From: an uncultured Muribaculaceae bacterium
GTDB lineage: Bacteria > Bacteroidota > Bacteroidia > Bacteroidales > Muribaculaceae
Direction: 5' to 3'
Assembly (NCBI GenBank): GCA_910589095.1
Contig: CAJUSN010000005.1
Span: 1-23,303, forward strand
DNA: 23,303 nt
Shown one piece after another: positions 15,058 to 22,396 of the stretch. Position numbers and translations under genes: made by a program. Every line of letters begins with the position of its first letter. The first letter of the stretch is position 1. Under the pieces are notes generated by a model. That model was not told the origin of the DNA. It did not search any database and saw nothing but the letters and a program-made list of their open reading frames with translations.

Positions 15058-15131
15058 TGTTGTGTTAAGTTATTGTTTGTTTTGATATTTTTTATTTTGT
15101 GTTGACCTTGCGGGCTGTATGGCTCCTCAGA

Positions 15132-15728
15132 TCAATTGGATTCATCGGTTGAGGATGCCAGTCCTTTGAGTGCGTCCCACCGGGGATCGGTAGGCTGCTC
15201 TGCGGGGTCGGAGGCGTCCATTGAGTCCATCTCTTCAATGAGTTCATCCTCGAGTTCGGAGTCGTCATCGGCGGGACGGGCGCGGTGTTTCTTCAGCATC
15301 TGGCTCATCTGACGGTTGCATTTTCCCATGGGGTGCACATGCTTGATGGGCACTGTGAGCGCAACGGTGTCATAGAGTATGTAGGCCACGTTGAGATAAT
15401 TGTCTGACTCGGGGATGACCAGCAGGTCGTCGGCCTCGTCGTTGTAGTCATCGCCGTATTTCACGTTGATGTGATATTCCGTCTCGACGGGCATGATCAG
15501 ATCATCAAGGCAGCGGTCACAGATAAGTGTGATGGTGCCGGTGATGGTGAAGTCAAGCGTGTAGAGGTCGCGCTTATAGGTCACGGTAAGCTGAACCTGG
15601 AGGTCGGCATCGTGGATGTCGGGGCTCTCCATGTTTTCGAAAAACTTTTTACCGAGGTGATATTCAAACGAATGCGTCCCCTCGGGAAGGCTTTTCAGCG
15701 GCAGCTTGAATTCAGTAAACTTTCCCAC
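15132..15728 (-). CDS. DUF177 (YceD-family) protein
   Basis: The 198-residue protein belongs to DUF177/YceD, found almost always beside rpmF and linked in other organisms to 23S rRNA metabolism. The central part has ITLICDRCLDDLIMPVE with C70 and C73, the family CxxC, followed by YILYDTVALTVPIKHVHPMGKCN. The C-terminal 50 residues are acidic and low in complexity. It starts with GTG; the start is supported by the family-typical MGKFTEFKLPLKSLPEG and by the promoter just upstream. It is the first gene of the operon into rpmF and fabH. Confidence 0.92.
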   Translation of the reverse strand: MGKFTEFKLPLKSLPEGTHSFEYHLGKKFFENMESPDIHDADLQVQLTVTYKRDLYTLDFTITGTITLICDRCLDDLIMPVETEYHINVKYGDDYNDEADDLLVIPESDNYLNVAYILYDTVALTVPIKHVHPMGKCNRQMSQMLKKHRARPADDDSELEDELIEEMDSMDASDPAEQPTDPRWDALKGLASSTDESN

Positions 15729-15756
15729 GTGGATTAAAATGGTTGAAAAAACTCTG

Positions 15757-15786
15757 CAAAGTTACGAAAAATAATTCAAAATCAAA
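15757..15786 (-). promoter_or_regulatory. Promoter of the DUF177-rpmF-fabH operon
   Basis: Minus strand TTTG (15786..15783) and TAACTTTG (15764..15757) are 18 bases apart. Both elements match the Bacteroidetes consensus, and the GTG start follows 28 bases after the -7 box. Confidence 0.72.
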
Positions 15787-15845
15787 CAATCTGCCTTTAT
15801 CTTTGGCTTTTTTTTTGAGCGACACTGGCGGAATGGGTAGAAGCC

Positions 15846-16675
15846 TCAGGGCGCTATGGTTATTTTCTTGCCGTTGATTATGTATATTCCTGCGGGGAGA
15901 CCGCGCAGAGCCTCTGACTGTGGAGATTTGTGACGCACGCAGATACCCTGCAGATTGAACACGTTCACCGGTCCGTCGGCATCCTTCGAAGTCCCGTTTG
16001 AGATCTCCCTGAGCTCGGCAAGTGATGGGGCCTCAAAGTCATCCTTGTCAAACACCAGTTCTCCATCCTCGTAGCAAGCAACGAAGTTATAGGTGGTGTT
16101 GTAGGACCCTGATGTGAAATATGCAGTTGCTGTACAGCTGCGAGTCGAGAGTCCGATCCCTTCTACCCAGTACCCTCTATAACTCTATAAGCAGGGTTTG
16201 ATAGATTCTCAACCTGTATTCGGGCCCGTTTCACGCCTCTTACTTCAATTGTGTCTTTTTTGATAACTTTAAAAAATGGCGTTTCAATCAATTTCCTGTC
16301 GGGAGTGTCCGGCTCAGCTTTACCATCCTGACGATACCCTCCTACATCTCCCACTTCAAGTCCCATATCCATCTCTATGTTATGAAAGAGTTCCAGCTCT
16401 CTGACATGTGTGAAGATTTTTCCGGTATCGGTTTGCCAGCCACACAATGGTTGCGAAGTGTCATTGTTCGCGTCTATGAACCAATATTTGGTTCCGCCAA
16501 GAACGAATTCGCCCGTTACTTTGAATTTCTCCAGTGTAGGGGTCGCCCAATCATACTTAAATTCCACAACCCATTCCTTGCCCATTTTGAAAAAGGACTT
16601 TTCTCCATATTGAGCCATTGCTTTCCACTGCAAGATGGAAATAAGAAAAGTAAATACCAATACACTTCTTTTCAT
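15846..16675 (-). pseudogene. Secreted protein gene with C-terminal secretion-type domain, frameshifted by an 8-bp duplication
   Basis: The frame from ATG 16675 has a signal peptide (MKRSVLVFTFLISILQWKAMAQ) and reads to a TAG at 16163. The protein then clearly continues in another frame (YWVEGIGLSTRS and on, through VACYEDGELVFDKDDFEAP) to TGA at 15846. The break is at CTCTATAA repeated exactly twice (16175-16190). Removing one copy joins NPAYRG to YWVEGIG and gives a continuous 273-residue protein. Its last 40 residues, VNVFNLQGICV ... LPAGIYIINGKKITI, resemble the C-terminal domains of type IX secretion cargo in Bacteroidetes and the end of the 776-residue neighbour. The body is unrecognised. 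As written, only a 170-residue truncated form without the C-terminal domain would be made. It may be a mutation in this strain, a phase-variable state, or an assembly error. Confidence 0.8.
16175..16190. repeat. 8-bp tandem duplication causing the frameshift
   Basis: CTCTATAA occurs twice without spacer (16175-16182, 16183-16190). Eight bases is not a multiple of three, and deletion of one copy restores the frame exactly. Confidence 0.9.
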
Positions 16676-16702
16676 GGCGAATCAGTTTTTGATTAATCGT
16701 TG

Positions 16703-16710
16703 CGAATATA
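16703..16710 (-). promoter_or_regulatory. Weak -7 candidate for the frameshifted gene
   Basis: TATATTCG followed by CA on the minus strand has one mismatch to TAnnTTTG and lies 27 bases before the ATG at 16675. Confidence 0.3.
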
Positions 16711-16788
16711 GTAAAAAAGTATGTAGAAATAGTTGTTTTGGGTGAAAAAAGTAAGTGATTGTAGTGAAAATAAGGTAATATGACACTC

Positions 16789-17190
16789 TCAGCGGCGTTT
16801 TGATGTTTTGGATGAGCTTTTCGGCGCTGCGGAGGCTTTGACTTCGCGGAGGGTAATGTAGGGGTTTCCGAAATCGTCGCACATGGAGAGCGTTATTTCT
16901 CCGTTGTCATCTTCATCAATTGCCAGATAGCTGCAAGTGCCAGATGAATCATAGAGGTTGATGAAATCGCCTGAAACTTCCCACATCATGCCTGCATCGG
17001 TCATTGGCTTTATCCCGCCGCCCGATGTGGTCATTGTGAGGCGGCTGTTGGTGCGGAACTTGGCTGTTACGGTCATTTTCTTGCCCGTGTAGGCTTCGGC
17101 GGTACCACGGAATGTTTTGCCGGTGAAATCGTAGGCAAAAGCGGTTATGGTGATGAGGAGCACTGCAAGAATTGAGATGATTTTTTTCAT
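16789..17190 (-). CDS. Small secreted protein of unknown function
   Basis: The 133-residue protein has a signal peptide (MKKIISILAVLLITITAFAYD, cleavage near 19). The mature part is a short beta-rich domain (FTGKTFRGTAEAYTGKKMTVTAKF, then MMWEVSGDFINLYDSSGTCSYLAI), reminiscent of small lipocalin-like or META-type folds, but no family is recognised. It ends in a basic, serine-rich tail SKTSKRR. The frame is open upstream to 17337, but the signal peptide and a promoter box at 17226..17219 place the start at 17190. It is about 110 bases upstream of the frameshifted gene on the same strand, so co-transcription is possible. Confidence 0.75.
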   Translation of the reverse strand: MKKIISILAVLLITITAFAYDFTGKTFRGTAEAYTGKKMTVTAKFRTNSRLTMTTSGGGIKPMTDAGMMWEVSGDFINLYDSSGTCSYLAIDEDDNGEITLSMCDDFGNPYITLREVKASAAPKSSSKTSKRR

Positions 17191-17218
17191 GGATGTGATT
17201 TTGTGGATTGGATATGCG

Positions 17219-17251
17219 CAAATGTAAGCAATTTTCTGTGATTTATAGCAA
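17219..17251 (-). promoter_or_regulatory. Promoter of the 133-residue secreted protein
   Basis: TACATTTG (17226..17219) matches the -7 consensus exactly and lies 28 bases before the ATG. TTG at 17251..17249 is 22 bases upstream, slightly longer than usual. Confidence 0.55.
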
Positions 17252-17324
17252 GATAAGCTGTAGGTTTTTGCTGTATTGCGGATGAAAATCATTTTTCTTA
17301 GCGGAGATGCTGCTGTGTTGCATG

Positions 17325-17355
17325 AAAACGCCGCCACTGGATGTCAGTGACGGCG
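17325..17355 (-). terminator. Terminator of the fucosidase transcription unit
   Basis: An 11-position stem (17329-17339 with 17345-17355, one mismatch, 5-nt loop) is followed on the minus strand by four T residues (forward 17325-17328). A second GC-rich hairpin, GGCCCC (17371-17376) with GGGGCC (17380-17385), lies between it and the stop at 17403. Confidence 0.8.
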
Positions 17356-17402
17356 ATTATGGTGAGTGGCGGCCCCACGGGGGCCACAGGTATGTTCGGG
17401 GA

Positions 17403-19733
17403 TTATTTCACAAGGATTTTGCCCACGGTGTTGCCCTGGCGCACGATGTAGATGCCGGGAGTGATGTTTTCCGGAGCCACTTTCACGCCCTGCAGGTTGT
17501 AATAATCAACAGGTGAGTTGAAATCAATGCCCACATTGGCTATGCCTGAGTAGGAATCAACCAGAGTGGCAATGAAAGTAGAGCCTGCATCGGCGCCACC
17601 GGTCCAGTAAGCCAGACGGTTGTCGCGGCTGTTCATGCGGTTGGTGGGGATTCCGAGCTGGTGCAGGTAGAATCCGTTCTGACCCGAGATGGAAGTGCTC
17701 ACAGTGGGTATCCAATATGTGTTGTTGGATTCCGCCACCGGTTCAGCGGTCATGATGGGATAGGTACTGCCGCCGGTGTTGGAGGCTGTGTTTGTGGATG
17801 AGGAGAGGATGTAGCCTTCGCCCGCACCACGGTTGATGATTTTGAAACCGCTGAGAATGTTTCCAACGAATGCCCACTGAGAGTTGTAGTCAGTGGCCGA
17901 TGGGGTGGAAACAGTTGTTGCTCCAGTGCTGATATAGGACATTGATGCACTGTGGGTGAGGTAGTTTCTGTCGGCAGTAAGGGTGAGATTGTACCAATAC
18001 ACATTGTTGAAGTCGCTGCTCACCTGGAAGGGGAGATTGTTTTCGATGGTGAGTGTGATCACTTCATCTTCTTTACCCACGGTGCCTTCAGGAACACCTG
18101 CAAGGGTGTAGAATTCGGCCGATACTTCGGTCTCGATGGCCGAGGGTGTGGGATATGGATCGCCGGAGAGGACGGTGAATCGCTGCGTGGCGATTATGTT
18201 TCCATCGGCTTCGATGTTGTAGGTGACGGTGACATTTTCGGGGCGTGTACCGTTTTCAACAAAGAGGCCTTCGATGAGGAGGTCGCCATCGACAATGGAT
18301 GCGGGGATAGTGTATGTGTCGTCGCTGCCAAATTTGTCAAAGGTCACATAGTCATCACGGAACTGGGGGTTGTTCTGGATAAGGCTGTCGCCGGTGAGGT
18401 TGTAACCATGGCGTATGCGAACACCGCTGTAGGTGAATCCGTTGGAGGGGTTCATCTTGATGGTGATGGGCTGGCCGAATGGTACGGTGTTGCCATTGAT
18501 CACGGTTCCGTCGGCAAAAGTCACCTCTCCGTTGCGGTTGTCCTGGCGTACGGTTACGTTGTCGCCATGTACGTTGAGAAGCAGGTCGACGATTGTTCCA
18601 CCGTTGCTAACGAAGTCATTGAGATCGCCACCGGGGTCAATGTTGTTCCAGTCAAGTTTGTAGCGCATGCGGTAAATACCGTTTGCAAGGTCTGAGGGCA
18701 CGGTGAACACCGGGGGAGTCCATTTTCCGTCAAAGCCGTTGGAAGAGCTGTAGATGGTGGTTCCGGCAGAGTTTTTGCCGGAAGTGCTGCTTCCGTCGGT
18801 GTAGAGTGAGAATGAAACGAGGTCAGTGGCGGGGTCAAGTGTGATGCCGGATGCCACGCCTGTGCTGAAGTCGCCGTCGTTGCCTTTGTCGAGGAACAGG
18901 TAGCTGTGCATCCAGAAGCCTGCGTAGGTAACTTCGGTCGAGACTGTACCGCCGGCTTTTACTTTTATCGGTGTGCCGAACTCTTCCTTATACATCATTC
19001 CCGGCTTGGAGATGCTGACGCGCTGCGAGCCGTCGGAAGAAGTGTTGAATGTCAGTGCGGTGACGTTGCGGTCGGTGCGGCCCAGAGCGGAAGCCTTGTC
19101 ATAGTTGATGGGATATTTGTCGCCACCTATGCGGGGGCGGTTGCTGTCGTTGACAACAATGTCGTCGATATAGGCCACGAAGTCGCCGTGAAGTTCGTGA
19201 GGAGCTTCGCAGTGCGGTACCACAACCAGTGAATGTATTTCCACACCTCCGTTGGTTTTTACAGGGAAAACGGCATCGGACCATTCGCCTGCCGGCACGG
19301 CGTAGAGGGGATATACCCAGAATTGCTCAACCTCGGCCGACTGTTCGGGGCGGTCGGTTCGTTTGCCCAGGCCGATGAGCATGACACGTCCTTCTACGGG
19401 TTTGTGCATCAGCACATGGACATAAGAGTAGGTGGGGGTTGTTTCAAACGGCGTTTTGAGGTCGATGCGTGCTCCGAATGTGTTGGATCCGTAGATGGAG
19501 CGTTGCACTCCGAGAATTTTGGCGGAGGCGTTGGTTTCGGCATTGGAGAGATGATTGTCGAGAACTTTCACGTTGCCTTGAAGAGCGCCGGTGCGGAAAG
19601 GAGAGCTTTCCCATGTGTCATATACGCCGAGTGCGGCGTAGTCATCGGTTTCGAAGCCGATTGTCTGAGCGTTGGCAGCCAAAGATGTGCCGGCCAGTGC
19701 AGCCCAGAGTCCAATATGTTTTTTGAAATTCAT
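17403..19733 (-). CDS. Large multi-domain secreted protein with secretion-type C-terminal domain, partner of the fucosidase
   Basis: The 776-residue protein has a signal peptide (MNFKKHIGLWAALAGTSLAANAQ). Visible parts: a jelly-roll-like N-terminal domain (about 24-200; DLKTPF, SYVHVLMHKP, AYIDDIVV), a beta domain around 215-400 with WMHSYLFLDKGNDGDFS and MRYKLDWNNIDPGGDLND, repeated beta segments at about 400-560, a lectin-like domain (about 570-715) with NVYWYNLTL, GYILSSS and FYLHQLG, and an end YYNLQGVKVAPENITPGIYIVRQGN resembling the type IX secretion sorting domain. No catalytic motif is recognised; glycan binding or adhesion is the likeliest role. It starts 31 bases after the GH29 fucosidase stop on the same strand, so the two probably form one unit acting on fucosylated glycans outside the cell. 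Confidence 0.78.
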   Translation of the reverse strand: MNFKKHIGLWAALAGTSLAANAQTIGFETDDYAALGVYDTWESSPFRTGALQGNVKVLDNHLSNAETNASAKILGVQRSIYGSNTFGARIDLKTPFETTPTYSYVHVLMHKPVEGRVMLIGLGKRTDRPEQSAEVEQFWVYPLYAVPAGEWSDAVFPVKTNGGVEIHSLVVVPHCEAPHELHGDFVAYIDDIVVNDSNRPRIGGDKYPINYDKASALGRTDRNVTALTFNTSSDGSQRVSISKPGMMYKEEFGTPIKVKAGGTVSTEVTYAGFWMHSYLFLDKGNDGDFSTGVASGITLDPATDLVSFSLYTDGSSTSGKNSAGTTIYSSSNGFDGKWTPPVFTVPSDLANGIYRMRYKLDWNNIDPGGDLNDFVSNGGTIVDLLLNVHGDNVTVRQDNRNGEVTFADGTVINGNTVPFGQPITIKMNPSNGFTYSGVRIRHGYNLTGDSLIQNNPQFRDDYVTFDKFGSDDTYTIPASIVDGDLLIEGLFVENGTRPENVTVTYNIEADGNIIATQRFTVLSGDPYPTPSAIETEVSAEFYTLAGVPEGTVGKEDEVITLTIENNLPFQVSSDFNNVYWYNLTLTADRNYLTHSASMSYISTGATTVSTPSATDYNSQWAFVGNILSGFKIINRGAGEGYILSSSTNTASNTGGSTYPIMTAEPVAESNNTYWIPTVSTSISGQNGFYLHQLGIPTNRMNSRDNRLAYWTGGADAGSTFIATLVDSYSGIANVGIDFNSPVDYYNLQGVKVAPENITPGIYIVRQGNTVGKILVK

Positions 19734-19764
19734 TGTTGATAATCAGTAATGGGTTGAACTGGAT

Positions 19765-21291
19765 TTAGTAAATCGACACTGTGTGTAGAAGCGGACAGGC
19801 TCGGCTGTCGTTGATGGTTATGCGCAGTGCTTTGGCTTTGTAGCCGGAAGCGTCGTAGCTTGAGGCTGTCGAGCCGTTGAGGGGAATTATGCGCTTATAA
19901 CCAATCGTGGTTTGGGCTATAGAGGTGGCTCTGGGAGTCCAGGTGTTTCCGTCTTCGCTGGTTTCTATTTTGAAACTTTTCACGCGCTGGCCTTTTATAA
20001 TGTATTCCATGAGGGCCACGTAGCGTACGGTCTGAGGTTCGTCCCATGTGAAGGTGATGGTTGCCTCTCGGGTGTCGTCGTTGGTTGACCAGTATGAGTC
20101 TTTGTTTCCATCGGTGAGGTTAGCGGCCGAGTAGGAGCGGTTGGCACCTGCAGAGCGTTCCTCGCTGGCGCTGACGGTGGCCGACGGTGCAAGGTCGGTG
20201 CCGAGTCGTCCGGTGAGAAGCTGGCCCAGCTGTTTGAGCACATTGACGGAGCTGGAGGGCAATTTGCCGGATTTATCCGGGGGGATATTGAGAATCAGCG
20301 TGGCGTTGCGGCCAACAGTTTCAAGATACATCTGGAACAGGCGTTCGGCCGAGAGGTCGGACTGGTTGCTGTGCCAGAACCATCCGGCTGAAGTGGCTTT
20401 GGCGTCGCTTTCACCCGGCAGCCAAATCCATCCTTCCTCTTGTCCGGTTTCGCGGTTTGAGGCTTCGGATGAAGCTCCGCGCTCCATCATGGCCCAGTTT
20501 GTTTCGCCGGCGTAGCCTGATTCATTTCCAATCCAGCGGGCTTCGCCACCAACGCCCCACATCAGACAGTCAGGTGCAATGCCGTGAACATAGTCGCGGA
20601 GATTGGGGATGTCATAATAAGTGGATTCGTCCACGCTGCGGGTGTCGTTGGCGCCGCCGTAGTAACCTGAACCTCCGTTGGCACCGTCGAACCACATTTC
20701 AAACTGGTCAGATCCGTATTGCGCCAGCTCATCACACTGTTTCATGAACACCTCTTTCACGTACTTATCGGTTCCGTAATGGGCGCTGTTGCGGTCCCAT
20801 GGGGAGATGTAGAATCCATATTTAAGGCCGAGGTCCTGAGCTGCTTTTGCAAAGTCGCGGGGGATGTTTGTGGCCTGTGCGTTTGCGTTGCTGCTTGCAG
20901 TGCAGCGGTGTGTGGTTGTCTCGGTGGGCCAAAGGCAGAAGCCGTCATGGTGTTTCACAACGGCGATGCCACCTTTCATGCCGGCCGCTTTAACGGCTTC
21001 AAGCCATTGGGCCGGGTCGGGTACGGCAGTGGGGGCGAATGTGTTGGGATTTTCGCTACCCATACCCCATTCGAGGTTGGTGTAGGTGTTCATTCCGTAG
21101 TGGAAAAATGCGTAGAATTCGGTTTCCTGCCACTTCACCTGTCGGGGAGTGGGTACGGGATGGCAAGGAGCCGGCTCGTTGTCAGGGAATGTGACCGATT
21201 GTGTCACCATGGGCAGCTCTTCGGCGGAGACCGAAATTGCAAATGCTGCAGCCAGAAGAGGTAACACTGATTTCATGGTTGGCTTCTTCAT
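19765..21291 (-). CDS. Secreted alpha-L-fucosidase, GH29, with C-terminal F5/8-type carbohydrate-binding domain
   Basis: The 508-residue protein has a signal peptide (MKKPTMKSVLPLLAAAFAISVSA). The GH29 barrel occupies about 45-360: FYAFFHYGMNTYTNLEWG, GGIAVVKHHDGFCLWP, GLKYGFYISPWDRN and FEMWFDGANGG, where D202 is the expected nucleophile. The pattern is that of the stricter GH29-B branch, which usually cleaves alpha-1,3/4-linked fucose as in Lewis epitopes; this specificity is inferred. Residues about 365-505 form an F5/8-type discoidin (CBM32-like) domain with LTDGNKDSYWSTND and SFKIETSEDGNTWTPRA. The lack of a lipobox cysteine suggests a periplasmic or exported enzyme. An alternative ATG lies five codons in. 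It is followed after 31 bases by the multi-domain secreted protein. Confidence 0.94.
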   Translation of the reverse strand: MKKPTMKSVLPLLAAAFAISVSAEELPMVTQSVTFPDNEPAPCHPVPTPRQVKWQETEFYAFFHYGMNTYTNLEWGMGSENPNTFAPTAVPDPAQWLEAVKAAGMKGGIAVVKHHDGFCLWPTETTTHRCTASSNANAQATNIPRDFAKAAQDLGLKYGFYISPWDRNSAHYGTDKYVKEVFMKQCDELAQYGSDQFEMWFDGANGGSGYYGGANDTRSVDESTYYDIPNLRDYVHGIAPDCLMWGVGGEARWIGNESGYAGETNWAMMERGASSEASNRETGQEEGWIWLPGESDAKATSAGWFWHSNQSDLSAERLFQMYLETVGRNATLILNIPPDKSGKLPSSSVNVLKQLGQLLTGRLGTDLAPSATVSASEERSAGANRSYSAANLTDGNKDSYWSTNDDTREATITFTWDEPQTVRYVALMEYIIKGQRVKSFKIETSEDGNTWTPRATSIAQTTIGYKRIIPLNGSTASSYDASGYKAKALRITINDSRACPLLHTVSIY

Positions 21292-21411
21292 TCTGATAAG
21301 GGTTGGTTGGTTTATTGGTATTTTTTGTTTCTTGGTATTCTATCAAGGACGGAGGTGTGAAACTCTCCTGCTGTTTTAAGTTCAAGTGGCTAATCGCTTG
21401 ACAAATATACA

Positions 21412-21419
21412 TATATTTT
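21412..21419 (-). promoter_or_regulatory. Putative -7 box of the fucosidase unit
   Basis: TATATTTG on the minus strand matches TAnnTTTG exactly. It would give a leader of about 110 nt. No clear -33 TTG lies at the standard distance, which could mean dependence on an activator. Confidence 0.55.
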
Positions 21420-21530
21420 CGCGCATTTCCACTTGTTTTATCACATTTTTCAAATTGGGGAGGGTAAGCGCTTGTGATACAGTGTGATATGCAGTAGGGG
21501 CCACAGCCTCGGTGTAACGCGGTTGATATT

Positions 21531-21570
21531 AAAAAAGAACCGCCGTTACCTGTGATGGCGACGGCGGTTC
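21531..21570 (-). terminator. Terminator of the sdh/frd operon
   Basis: A perfect 10-bp stem (21537-21546 with 21561-21570, 14-nt loop) is followed on the minus strand by six T residues (forward A run 21531-21536), 36 bases after the sdhB stop. Confidence 0.9.
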
Positions 21571-21605
21571 CGTTATGGATTATCGGACTGAATTATATAT
21601 GTTGA

Positions 21606-22361
21606 TCAGTCAGCGATTTTTGCTTTGATGAACTCGCGGTTGAGGCGGGCAATGTTGCTCAGAGGAACGTTTTTGGGACATTCGGCAGCGCAAGCACCGG
21701 TGTTGGTGCAGTTACCGAATCCAAGCTCGTCCATACGGCGCACCATTGCGCGGGCACGACGTGCGCGTTCCACCTGACCCTGGGGCAGGAGAGCGAACTG
21801 GCTCACCTTGGCCGATACGAAGAGCATAGCCGAACCGTTTTTGCAAGCAGCCACGCAGGCACCGCAACCGATACAGGTGGCGGAGTCCATGGCCACGTCA
21901 GCCACTTCCTTGGAGATGGGGAGGTTGTTGGCATCCTGAGCACCGCCGCAGTTGAACGATACATAACCGCCGGCCTGCTGGATTTTGTCGAATGCGTTGC
22001 GGTCCACCATGAGGTCGCGGATCACAGGGAAAGCGGCCGAGCGCCAAGGCTCGATGGTGATGGTGTCGCCATCGTTGAACTTACGCATGTGGAGCTGGCA
22101 GGTGGTTATGCCCTGAACGGGACCGTGGGGGTGTCCGTTGATGTAAAGTGAGCACATACCGCAGATACCTTCGCGGCAGTCGTTGTCGAACACAACGGGT
22201 TCTTCACCCTGCTCCACGAGCTGCTGGTTGAGCATGTCGAGCATTTCAAGGAAGGAGCTGCCGGTCGAAACGTTATCGAGATGATAGTTGACGAACTGAC
22301 CCTTTTCTTTAGGACCACGCTGACGCCAAATTTTCAGATTTACGCTTATTGTAGTTCCCAT
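21606..22361 (-). CDS. sdhB: Succinate dehydrogenase/fumarate reductase iron-sulfur subunit
   Basis: The 251-residue subunit passes electrons between the flavoprotein and the membrane quinone site. The [2Fe-2S] domain has C62-REGI-C67-GM-C70 and C88. The C-terminal ferredoxin-like domain has C163-IG-C166-GA-C169-VAA-C173 and C218-TNTGA-C224-AAE-C228-P, ligands for [4Fe-4S] and [3Fe-4S] clusters. It belongs to the Bacteroidetes/epsilon-type complex, which in gut Bacteroidales works mainly as fumarate reductase in anaerobic respiration. It follows sdhA by 35 bases; the membrane subunit, normally upstream of sdhA, would lie outside the window. It could equally be named frdB. Confidence 0.96.
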   Translation of the reverse strand: MGTTISVNLKIWRQRGPKEKGQFVNYHLDNVSTGSSFLEMLDMLNQQLVEQGEEPVVFDNDCREGICGMCSLYINGHPHGPVQGITTCQLHMRKFNDGDTITIEPWRSAAFPVIRDLMVDRNAFDKIQQAGGYVSFNCGGAQDANNLPISKEVADVAMDSATCIGCGACVAACKNGSAMLFVSAKVSQFALLPQGQVERARRARAMVRRMDELGFGNCTNTGACAAECPKNVPLSNIARLNREFIKAKIAD

Positions 22362-22396
22362 TGATGTCTTTTATTAAAAGTGGTTGGGAAAAGGGA

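Larger units (their letters stand above)
21292..21605. other. Intergenic region between sdhB and the fucosidase
   Basis: This 314-base stretch has no convincing gene. It holds the sdhB terminator (21531-21570), the fucosidase promoter box (21419..21412) and an AT-rich leader of roughly 110 bases before the fucosidase ATG, with no recognised riboswitch. A segment around 21430-21530 has no assigned feature. Confidence 0.6.

Noticed and set aside
16682..16882. Minus-strand 66-codon frame overlapping the 133-residue secreted protein
   Set aside because: It overlaps that gene in another frame and extends into the AT-rich promoter of the next gene; composition explains it.
17952..18695. Long plus-strand frame of 247 codons opposite the 776-residue protein
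   Set aside because: It mirrors codon bias of the real gene on the other strand and shows no coherent domain, start signal or promoter.
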